Part shown: positions 1 through 4,974 of the stretch, one piece after another
Layout: each line of letters begins with the position of its first letter
Numbering within the stretch: the first letter of the stretch is position 1
Assembly: GCA_030608925.1 (NCBI GenBank)
Contig: JAUWDF010000078.1
Location: 1 to 5,053, forward strand
Reading direction: 5' to 3'
DNA length: 5,053 nucleotides
Source of the DNA: Candidatus Bathyarchaeota archaeon
Lineage (GTDB): Archaea; Thermoproteota; Bathyarchaeia; Bathyarchaeales; SOJC01
Translations under genes and position numbers: made by a program
The notes under the pieces: model-generated
The model's input: the letters and a program-made list of their open reading frames with translations, nothing else
Told to the model about the DNA's origin: nothing
The model's database searches: none

Positions 1-163
1 GTTACTAACGTCCACTCGGATTCAACAGATAGATGAAAAAAATTCTTTCTTACTGGCGACAATCACATGTCCGCTGTTGCACAAGTGATGCGCCGCATTT
101 TACGTTTGACTCGATTTCGGGTTTTGAATAGGCTTGAAATGGGTTTATTCTCGTAATCGCAGC

Positions 164-172
164 TTTAAAATA
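164..172 (+). promoter_or_regulatory. Candidate archaeal TATA box for the bicistron
   Basis: The nine bases TTTAAAATA form the best TATA-like box in the leading gene-less stretch. A start of transcription about 25 bases downstream (near 195) would leave a leader of roughly 50 bases before the TTG start at 249 and would include the purine-rich ribosome site at 231-236. This is inferred from position and composition only. Nothing else between base 1 and 248 could be supported. Confidence 0.35.
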
Positions 173-230
173 GCACTGTCGACGTATGTTTGGGGTACAA
201 TAAGTATTTGTGAGTAGAAAAAAGTAACGT

Positions 231-236
231 GAGGAG
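231..236 (+). promoter_or_regulatory. Ribosome binding site deciding a TTG start
   Basis: GAGGAG lies 12 bases before the TTG at 249, within a longer purine run that continues to 238. The ATG at 245 and the GTG at 238 both run into a stop within a few codons. The frame used by the 117-residue protein has a stop at 225-227, so TTG 249 is the first usable start in that frame. Confidence 0.5.
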
Positions 237-248
237 AGTGTTCAATGT

Positions 249-602
249 TTGAAGCCGGATGAGCGTGAGTATACAATTAGGTTTAAGCCTTTAACAATTG
301 TTTTTCGTGTTGAACGGGAGGCGCTATTTAAGGAGCTGAAGGCGCAAAAGGAGGAAGTGGATCTCATGATCGAGAACCCAGACTTGGATGTGAAGACGAA
401 GCTGAAGGCTTATGATGTTTCCTTGAAATTGGCGAAAGCTATGGCGGGCATCCTCGACTCTGGTGAAACTCGCCAAATAAACGAGACTCTTGATCAACTG
501 AAAAAGGATGTGAAGGGGGAACTGGCGAGGAGAAAACGCGAGGATAACCGACGAATGGCGCTTAAGCGATTGAGGATGCAGGGACCTGATCGTGGCTCCT
601 GA
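249..602 (+). CDS. Small charged helical protein, unknown function
   Basis: This encodes 117 residues from a TTG start. I do not recognise the family. The first ~20 residues look like one or two beta strands (YTIRFKPLTIVFRVE, residues 8-22). The rest is almost entirely charged helix with heptad-like leucine and lysine/glutamate spacing (about residues 23-45 and 50-105), so a coiled coil or helical hairpin is likely. The C-terminus is very basic (residues 89-109, many Arg and Lys), which could contact nucleic acid. There is no cysteine, no membrane span and no signal peptide, so the protein is probably cytosolic. It overlaps the downstream AbrB-like gene by 11 bases, which suggests translational coupling and a shared role. 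A toxin-antitoxin arrangement was considered because AbrB folds serve as antitoxins, but no known toxin motif is visible. The gene is probably real because the reading frame is dense, has a ribosome site and is coupled to a recognisable partner. Confidence 0.75.
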   Translation: MKPDEREYTIRFKPLTIVFRVEREALFKELKAQKEEVDLMIENPDLDVKTKLKAYDVSLKLAKAMAGILDSGETRQINETLDQLKKDVKGELARRKREDNRRMALKRLRMQGPDRGS

Positions 603-867
603 AACTTTTCACACCCATTTACAGAAGCAGATGCGGATTCAAATCCCTAGGCTGCTCAGATGGAAGTACAAGCTAGATCCAGGAGACGTTATGCGGGTAC
701 AGGTTACTAGCATGGATTCACATGACTCGCAGCGGTTCCTAGCAAAAATGCAGCAAGGTGGACGTTTAACAGTGCCTAAAACCTCCGCGGAACTGCTGAG
801 CCTGAAACTCCACCAACTCGCTAAAATAGTCATATGGCTACCCCCAGAGAACACCGCTACAAACTGA
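592..867 (+). CDS. Tandem AbrB/SpoVT-like domain protein
   Basis: This encodes 91 residues from a GTG start that lies inside the end of the upstream gene, with AGGGA at 580-584 as a possible ribosome site. Two copies of the swapped-hairpin AbrB pattern can be read. The first is at about residues 13-38, with the strand QMRIQIP, an Arg/Trp-rich helix and the LDPGD turn. The second is at about residues 49-85, with the GGRLTVPK core at 56-63, a leucine-rich helix, and a closing strand IVIWLPP. The second copy lacks the usual glycine-aspartate turn (HQLAK stands in its place). AbrB half-barrels normally dimerise to bind DNA, and a tandem chain could fold as one pseudo-dimer. Members of this fold act as transcription regulators or as MazE-type antitoxins. 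The coupled helical protein upstream is the likely partner. Met14 (base 631) is an alternative start that would still keep both half-domains. The fold assignment is moderate to good; the function is open. Confidence 0.7.
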   Translation: MAPETFHTHLQKQMRIQIPRLLRWKYKLDPGDVMRVQVTSMDSHDSQRFLAKMQQGGRLTVPKTSAELLSLKLHQLAKIVIWLPPENTATN

Positions 868-896
868 TATTACACACGCGTATATTCTTGAATGAA

Positions 897-905
897 AATT
901 ATTTA
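897..905 (+). promoter_or_regulatory. Candidate TATA box for the CapK-like gene
   Basis: AATTATTTA lies about 70 bases before the TTG start of the ligase gene. Transcription would begin near 925-930 and leave a leader of about 45 bases. A perfect palindrome, TGCGCGCGCA, sits just downstream at 916-925, beside the expected start of transcription. The promoter is inferred from position and AT content only. Confidence 0.3.
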
Positions 906-962
906 CAGTTTCGAATGCGCGCGCAAGCGGGAACTGGATTAATCAGCTGACCAGACGAGATT

Positions 963-968
963 GAGGAG
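963..968 (+). promoter_or_regulatory. Ribosome binding site deciding a TTG start
   Basis: GAGGAG ends six bases before the TTG at 975, which is ideal spacing. The ligase family usually begins a few tens of residues before the conserved W-x5-L-x2-Q stretch, and this start provides that lead-in (Trp30). Confidence 0.7.
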
Positions 969-974
969 ATTAAA

Positions 975-2312
975 TTGCAGTACAAGTTTCTTAAAAGCGT
1001 CGATAGCATCTATTCGTGGTCCAACATTGTATATAACCTGCAGATTCTGAGGAGAAATACCTGGCTGCCTCACTCTGAATTGAAGAAGATTCAGTTGAAG
1101 AAGCTTAGATGTATAATAAAATACGCATATGAAAACGTCCCATTTTACCATCAAAGATTCAACAGGGTAAAAGTCAAGCCCAGCCAGATAAAATCACTAG
1201 AAGATCTACGAAAGATTCCTGTTCTTACAAAGTCAGATGTTCAAATGAATACCCACTCATTAATCTCACGAAGAATGAGAAAGGAGAGGTGTAGGAAAGA
1301 AGAAACCTCAGGTACAACAGGTATACCCTTAACTATTTTCTCCGAAAAAACGGCGTCCTACATTATGGCAGCGAACAAACTCAGACACAATGTGGAAAAC
1401 GGTGGCAGACTATTTAGAGACAGATATGTGCTCCTCCTCCCAATAAGAAGGCCAAGTCAAACGACGGTTTTAGGATCTCTTCTTAAACGCTTAGGAATTC
1501 TTAGAAGACGCTTAATGTGCACAGAAGACGCGATTGAAGATATCACTAAAAGATTAGTTGAATTTAAGCCAGATGCAGTAGATGCCCTTCCAAGTTTCCT
1601 TCTACTCTTAGCGAGGGAACAAGAAAATAAGGGGATGTTTATCCGACCAAGACTTGTTTTTTCCAGTGGTGAACTCCTTGACGCTAGGAGTCGGAAGCTG
1701 ATAAACACCGCCTTCGAAACAGAGATGTTTGACATATATGGGTGCACAGAAGCAGGAAATATCGCTTGGGAATGCTCTGAGCATGCGGGCTACCACACAA
1801 ACATGGATTTAGTTGTGACAGAATTTGTTAAGGACAGCGAGTGTGGAGTGGTTGGAGAGAGTGGTGAGATCATCCTCACACCTCTCTGGAATTATGCTAT
1901 GCCTTTAATAAGATATAAGATCGGTGACGTTGGAACGCAAAGCGATGAGACCTGCCCCTGCGGAAGAGGGCTGCCTCTAATGAAAGTATTGGAGGGAAGA
2001 TCAGATGATTTCATAATCTTGCCAAGTGGCAGGATCATTCCGCCCTATGTCACATCTATGTATTTTTCAAACATTGAAGGAATAGCTGAGTACAAAATTA
2101 TTCAAGAGACTAAACAACATTTCATCATACAAATTGTACCGAGAGAAGAGTATGGCGATAGCTTATATCTTCAATTAAAAAGCAGATTACTAAAAGGGTT
2201 CAATGAACCTGTAACGATAGATATAGAGGTTGTGGATGCTATACCCCGGAGTGGTAAACTTCGGCGGGTAGTCTCCAAATGTTTACCTCGAGAAAAGTTT
2301 CTCTTCTCCTAA
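975..2312 (+). CDS. PaaK/CapK-family adenylate-forming ligase
   Basis: This encodes 445 residues, a normal length for the phenylacetate-CoA ligase / CapK / coenzyme F390 synthetase-like family. Such enzymes activate a carboxylate with ATP to an acyl-adenylate and pass it to CoA or another acceptor. The visible marks follow the family order: an N-terminal helical region with KLRCIIKYAYENVPFY (43-58); the ATP-binding loop TSGTTG (111-116); SGE (231-233); the adenine-site motif YGCTE (255-259); MPLIRYKIGD (309-318), with the ribose-binding aspartate; the hinge region GRSDD (341-345); and SGKLRR (426-431), with Lys428 in the position of the catalytic lysine. Cys267, His270/His274 and the Cys327-Pro-Cys329 pair resemble a metal-binding set, as seen in some family members. 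There is no signal peptide or membrane span, so the protein is cytosolic. It appears to be monocistronic, and its neighbours give no substrate hint. Phenylacetate, another aryl acid or a cell-surface polymer precursor are all possible. The last 30 bases overlap the convergent thioredoxin-like gene. Confidence 0.9.
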   Translation: MQYKFLKSVDSIYSWSNIVYNLQILRRNTWLPHSELKKIQLKKLRCIIKYAYENVPFYHQRFNRVKVKPSQIKSLEDLRKIPVLTKSDVQMNTHSLISRRMRKERCRKEETSGTTGIPLTIFSEKTASYIMAANKLRHNVENGGRLFRDRYVLLLPIRRPSQTTVLGSLLKRLGILRRRLMCTEDAIEDITKRLVEFKPDAVDALPSFLLLLAREQENKGMFIRPRLVFSSGELLDARSRKLINTAFETEMFDIYGCTEAGNIAWECSEHAGYHTNMDLVVTEFVKDSECGVVGESGEIILTPLWNYAMPLIRYKIGDVGTQSDETCPCGRGLPLMKVLEGRSDDFIILPSGRIIPPYVTSMYFSNIEGIAEYKIIQETKQHFIIQIVPREEYGDSLYLQLKSRLLKGFNEPVTIDIEVVDAIPRSGKLRRVVSKCLPREKFLFS

Positions 2313-3041
2313 CAGCCACAGCACAGATGTGCGCGCATTCTTGGAGCGGCTCTTAGAAGAGGATGACCCTCCTAAAATGCGCCCTTTAGCAACTAAGCCA
2401 GCAACAAGAAGACCAATGATTATAACGACAATGATGGCGATTGTTGTGAGAGGCCATCCTGGCTGATCTGTATTTGATGTGTTGTTATTTCCAGAAATTA
2501 TAGCGTTGATCTTTGAGCGTAGTTCAGATTCGTCTTCATTACCACGCCACCCAAGATGATCATAAGCAATATAGCCGTCAGAATCTATTAAAAACATGTG
2601 TGGAATTCTAGTGTCTCGACCAAGGTAGCTGTCAAAAACACTGCCGGTTGGATCACTGACTACAATCCAAGTCATATTTATCTGAGGTGTTTTAGCAAAA
2701 ACTTCAAGGTCGTCTATGTTTTCTGGGCTTATGGAAACTATTTCCAGCTGATCTCGCTGGTATTCATCATAGAATTCTCGGAGAGTTGGAAATGCTCCCC
2801 TGCATGGGCCACACCAAGTAGCAAAGAAATCAATGAGCACAACTTTTGCTGAGCACTCAGATAGCGAGAACGAGTTTCCATCTATGTCAGTCAAAGTGAA
2901 GATGGGAGCTTTTTCTTTAGCCAAGGTCTGACCTATTGCTGAGGAAAACAATAGTATTAGTAGTAGACAAAAAACGTTAGACTTAGCTTGCAAGGGGTTC
3001 ATGGAAAAACCTTTTTGGGATAGATGAATATTATTTTTCAT
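2283..3041 (-). CDS. Membrane-anchored TlpA/ResA-type thioredoxin
   Basis: This encodes 252 residues. A signal sequence has a basic-to-polar head and a hydrophobic core at about 23-37 (FCLLLILLFSSAIG), with possible cleavage after Ala41. The thioredoxin fold then runs from about 45 to 183: APIFTLTDIDG lead-in, active site WCGPC (76-80), the cis-proline loop RIPHMF (146-150, Pro147), and the closing DSDGYIAY strand. An Asn/Ser/Thr-rich linker (184-193) leads to a membrane helix at about 198-218 and a basic Ser-rich tail (219-252). The catalytic domain should sit outside the cell and the tail inside. TlpA/ResA-type proteins reduce disulfides in exported proteins and need reductant from across the membrane. 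The start shares ATGA with the stop of the upstream polyferredoxin gene and has AGGAT six bases ahead, which favours Met1 over the internal Met14. The last 30 bases overlap the ligase gene on the other strand. The likely role is terminal thiol acceptor or donor of the operon; its client proteins are unknown. Confidence 0.92.
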   Translation of the reverse strand: MKNNIHLSQKGFSMNPLQAKSNVFCLLLILLFSSAIGQTLAKEKAPIFTLTDIDGNSFSLSECSAKVVLIDFFATWCGPCRGAFPTLREFYDEYQRDQLEIVSISPENIDDLEVFAKTPQINMTWIVVSDPTGSVFDSYLGRDTRIPHMFLIDSDGYIAYDHLGWRGNEDESELRSKINAIISGNNNTSNTDQPGWPLTTIAIIVVIIIGLLVAGLVAKGRILGGSSSSKSRSKNARTSVLWLLGEEKLFSR

Positions 3042-3802
3042 TTTCTTATCCTAGCCTTTAAGGCTTCTGTCGGACAGGAGTCAACGCATCTTCCACATAG
3101 AATACAGTCAGTCGAAGAGCCGATGTCTGATAACTCTGTTATTCCCATTGGACATACGCTAAGACAGTCTAGGCATTTTTCGCATTTTGCAGGATTAAGA
3201 GATATTGTGAGAATTGACAGTTTGTTGAAGACACCTATTGTCCCTAGGGGACAAATGTAACGGCACCAAAATCTTGAAAAGATTAACACCATGATCACGG
3301 TTATTATCAGGGTTACAATGTGAACATAGAAAAACACGCCAACTTCCAAGGGCGCATAATAGAAGATGGCGGGAAAAACAGCGAAAAGGCTGCCGGAAGG
3401 ACAAAACTTGCAGAAGAGGGTATCTAATGTTAGCCACGCTGTAATAATCACGATGAATAAAACTGCAAATTTCGCATATGTAATCCTGCGTAACCTTCTT
3501 TTTTGTTTCCTCGATGCCCCTATCAAGTCTTGAAAACTACCAAAGGGGCAAGCCCATCCGCAGAAAGCTCGACCAAAGACTGTTCCAAAAACCCCCAAAA
3601 TACCTAGAATGTAGATGGGGAACTTTATTGAAATGACGAAATGCTGCAAGCTTCCTATTGGACAACCAGCAGAGGCGAAGGGACATCCGTAGCAGTATAA
3701 ATATGGGAAGCAAACCCCTGTTTTTAGCACTGAGGTGAAGCCGATATTTGACAAGGCAAATGCTGTTATTTGAGTTATCATGCGTAGTTTGGATAGTTTC
3801 AT
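3038..3802 (-). CDS. NapH/MauN-type membrane polyferredoxin
   Basis: This encodes 254 residues with 18 cysteines. About four membrane spans can be read: 8-28, 53-77, 110-128 and 153-176. Two CX3CP motifs typical of the Fer4_5/NapH-NosR-CcoG group lie at Cys81/Cys85 and Cys180/Cys184. The C-terminal domain carries two ferredoxin-type [4Fe-4S] sites: Cys207, 210, 213, 217 and Cys233, 236, 239, 243, each ending in CP. The basic N-terminus and the loop at 97-107 (ASRKQKRRLRR) argue that the N-terminus, both CX3CP motifs and the ferredoxin domain are cytosolic. Cys37/Cys40 (with Cys47) and Cys131/Cys134 then fall in the outer loops. Relatives move electrons between cytosolic iron-sulfur centres and the membrane. 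Here the gene sits 6 bases after a small CxxC membrane protein gene and overlaps a thioredoxin gene by ATGA, so delivery of electrons to outer-face thiols is the natural inference. The best ribosome site for ATG 3802 is the AGGG at the end of the preceding gene. The family call is firm; the partner role is inferred. Confidence 0.93.
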   Translation of the reverse strand: MKLSKLRMITQITAFALSNIGFTSVLKTGVCFPYLYCYGCPFASAGCPIGSLQHFVISIKFPIYILGILGVFGTVFGRAFCGWACPFGSFQDLIGASRKQKRRLRRITYAKFAVLFIVIITAWLTLDTLFCKFCPSGSLFAVFPAIFYYAPLEVGVFFYVHIVTLIITVIMVLIFSRFWCRYICPLGTIGVFNKLSILTISLNPAKCEKCLDCLSVCPMGITELSDIGSSTDCILCGRCVDSCPTEALKARIRK

Positions 3803-3808
3803 GTTATT

Positions 3809-3949
3809 TTACCCTAATCCGATGCAAGAGGAGCATATGAAGCGAACAAAGCTTCTGACAATGTTGTATTCGCCATCTACAAGTCCTAGCATCATTACTA
3901 TGGTGAAAAAAATTAAGAATAAAACTTGTTTTTTTAAGTTTTTCAGCAA
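3809..3949 (-). CDS. 46-residue membrane protein with C-terminal CxxC
   Basis: This small gene is not obvious from length alone. From TTG 3949 it encodes 46 residues: a basic head (Lys3, Lys6, Lys7), one membrane helix at about 9-24 (VLFLIFFTIVMMLGLV), a short polar stretch (DGEYN, 25-29), and a C-terminal tail RFICSSCIGLG with Cys39 and Cys42. The positive-inside rule puts the cysteine pair on the outer face. AAGGT at 3957-3961 lies seven bases before TTG 3949. The TTG at 3955 is in the same frame but too close to that site, and a stop codon at 4016-4018 closes the frame upstream with no ATG or GTG between. The stop TAA is six bases before the polyferredoxin start, so the two genes are almost certainly co-transcribed. 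A redox-active or iron-sulfur-binding role beside the polyferredoxin and the thioredoxin is inferred from the cysteine pair and context. I do not know a name for the family. Confidence 0.8.
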   Translation of the reverse strand: MLKNLKKQVLFLIFFTIVMMLGLVDGEYNIVRSFVRFICSSCIGLG

Positions 3950-4003
3950 GTTCAATACCTTAAGCGAGAGAGCATGTACATAATATCTAGTGACTGGTGA
4001 CGC

Positions 4004-4018
4004 TTTAATATTATTTTA
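4004..4018. promoter_or_regulatory. Divergent promoter with palindromic TATA-like element
   Basis: An AT-only block contains the perfect palindrome TAATATTA (4006-4013), midway between two divergent genes. Read forward, transcription about 25 bases downstream would begin near 4036 and leave about 33 bases before the parB-like TTG. Read backward, it would begin near 3983 and leave about 34 bases before the small membrane gene. The two leaders are similar in length and each carries a ribosome site. A single box serving both directions, or two overlapping boxes, would explain the layout. Confidence 0.45.
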
Positions 4019-4052
4019 CGAGTGCGCTGATGAAATGCGCCTGAAGTTTTGA

Positions 4053-4058
4053 GAGGTG
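4053..4058 (+). promoter_or_regulatory. Ribosome binding site deciding a TTG start
   Basis: GAGGTG, inside the longer run GAGAGGTGA, ends ten bases before TTG 4069. The TTG at 4064 is out of frame and stops at once. This favours the long form of the parB-like protein over one starting at ATG 4171, which has only a weak GGG upstream. Confidence 0.5.
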
Positions 4059-4068
4059 AACGTTTGAG

Positions 4069-4881
4069 TTGAACGAAAGGTTCATATGCTATAGTGAGTC
4101 TAAATATATCATATTTTGTGATGTTGAAGGGGTACAGAGTGTATTGAAACCAATCAAATTGGGTAAAAAGATGGAGTTGAAGTACATCCCCTTTTCTGAA
4201 CTCATCATTCCCTGGGAGGTGTGCGTTGAATCCAACAGTGAAACAGAAGGTGATGGTCATAATGCTAACCAATCAGGGGCTCCTGCGTTGGGAATGATAA
4301 CGCCTGACAGTGCCAAATCACTGAAGACCATGAAGCAAGGTGATCTGAAAGCCTTGAAAGCTTCAATAGGGCAGTTTGGCTTGTTAAAACCCTTTGAAGT
4401 TGCAGAATTACCTGAACAGTTAGGCTATTTTTTTGGTAAAGGAAAGTATGTAATCATTGACGGTCAACGAAGATATTTCGCGATAAGGGAACTGTTGAGA
4501 TTGCCTTCGGAGCATGACGAAAAAAAGGAGAAAGCCAATCTCAAGACCTGTCTGGGATATGACCAGATCGAGGAGCTAGAAAGACAAGCTCAAGAACAAT
4601 TTGAGAGGCTGAGTATTCGAGATTATGTGTTAATTCCGTGTTTGATTTATCTCTATAGAACCTATCTGCAAATGATGAGGCATAGCACTGAAGACAGCAG
4701 ATTTAGTGTGAAACCTTCAAAAGTTTATCTTGGAATCGTGGAACAAATGCGCCGACAAGGAATCGTTGACTTACAACCAGACGATTTAAGAAATCTGTGG
4801 GAAACACGCAAGATAATTGAGGGAGAACGGCATTCTATAGAGAAAACCCTTCAGGAAATTCGAAGCAGAAGCTCAACCTAA
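4069..4881 (+). CDS. ParB-like (ParB/sulfiredoxin fold) domain protein
   Basis: This encodes 270 residues from TTG, or 236 if ATG 4171 (Met35) is used. The ParB N-terminal domain appears to run from about 37 to 195. It opens with the strand LKYIPFSELIIP. A Ser/Gly/Asn-rich insert of about 30 residues follows (53-82). Next come the helix DLKALKASIGQFGLLKPFEV (92-111), the strand KYVIIDG, and the signature DGQRRYFAIREL (131-142), which matches the GxRRxxA nucleotide-binding box. A charged helical insert (145-185) precedes a closing strand VLIPCLIYLY. The C-terminal ~75 residues are helical and contain no helix-turn-helix that I can recognise. Canonical ParB's second box (ENxQR) is not visible, so a chromosome-partition role should not be assumed. 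ParB-fold proteins include CTP-dependent clamps, nucleases and kinases. No ParA partner is in the window. It is divergent from the redox operon and probably shares its promoter region. The first 34 residues have no counterpart in the usual domain and may be an unusual extension or a start misplaced upstream. Confidence 0.8.
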   Translation: MNERFICYSESKYIIFCDVEGVQSVLKPIKLGKKMELKYIPFSELIIPWEVCVESNSETEGDGHNANQSGAPALGMITPDSAKSLKTMKQGDLKALKASIGQFGLLKPFEVAELPEQLGYFFGKGKYVIIDGQRRYFAIRELLRLPSEHDEKKEKANLKTCLGYDQIEELERQAQEQFERLSIRDYVLIPCLIYLYRTYLQMMRHSTEDSRFSVKPSKVYLGIVEQMRRQGIVDLQPDDLRNLWETRKIIEGERHSIEKTLQEIRSRSST

Positions 4882-4895
4882 AGATCTAACGCAGA

Positions 4896-4951
4896 CAGTG
4901 AATACAGGTCATCAAGCTCAGATAATATTAAACTACGTATTCAGGATACTG
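4896..4951 (+). other. Possible bulged hairpin downstream of the parB-like gene
   Basis: CAGTGAATAC (4896-4905) can pair with GTATTC (4937-4942) and, after a five-base bulge, ACTG (4948-4951). This gives ten base pairs around a 31-base loop. It lies just after the parB-like stop and just before a T-tract, so it could be part of the transcript end or a 3' structure. The long loop and the bulge make the structure weak, and chance is a fair explanation. Confidence 0.25.
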
Positions 4952-4968
4952 ACTGTTCTTTCACAAGG

Positions 4969-4974
4969 TTTTTT
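4969..4974 (+). terminator. Candidate T-tract terminator after parB-like gene
   Basis: A run of six T lies about 90 bases past the parB-like stop codon. A T-rich stretch on the coding strand is enough to end transcription in many archaea. It is short and single, so confidence is low. Confidence 0.3.

Noticed and set aside
2..88. Open frame at the left edge that could be the tail of an upstream gene
   Set aside because: Twenty-eight codons without a stop occur often by chance, and the residues show no recognisable motif.
249..867. Toxin-antitoxin reading of the first gene pair
   Set aside because: The AbrB fold suits an antitoxin, but the partner shows no RNase, PIN, RelE or MazF-like motif, so the label would be a guess.
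905..935. GTTTCGAAT resembling a tRNA T-loop
   Set aside because: The flanking bases do not form a T-arm and no acceptor, D or anticodon arms can be drawn around it.
913..2340. Ten-base inverted repeat (GAATGCGCGC at 913-922 and GCGCGCATTC at 2331-2340) flanking the ligase gene, considered as mobile element ends
   Set aside because: Many ten-base matches are expected by chance in a 5 kb window. There are no target duplications and no transposase, and the right copy is inside the thioredoxin gene.
3780..3983. Plus-strand open frame opposite the small CxxC gene
   Set aside because: It is low in complexity (Lys/Phe/Thr-rich), has no ribosome site, and is the shadow of the minus-strand gene that has a clear helix and cysteine pair.
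3952..4272. Minus-strand open frame opposite the ParB-like gene start
   Set aside because: It lies antisense to a recognised domain, has no motif, and its end collides with the ribosome site of the small CxxC gene.
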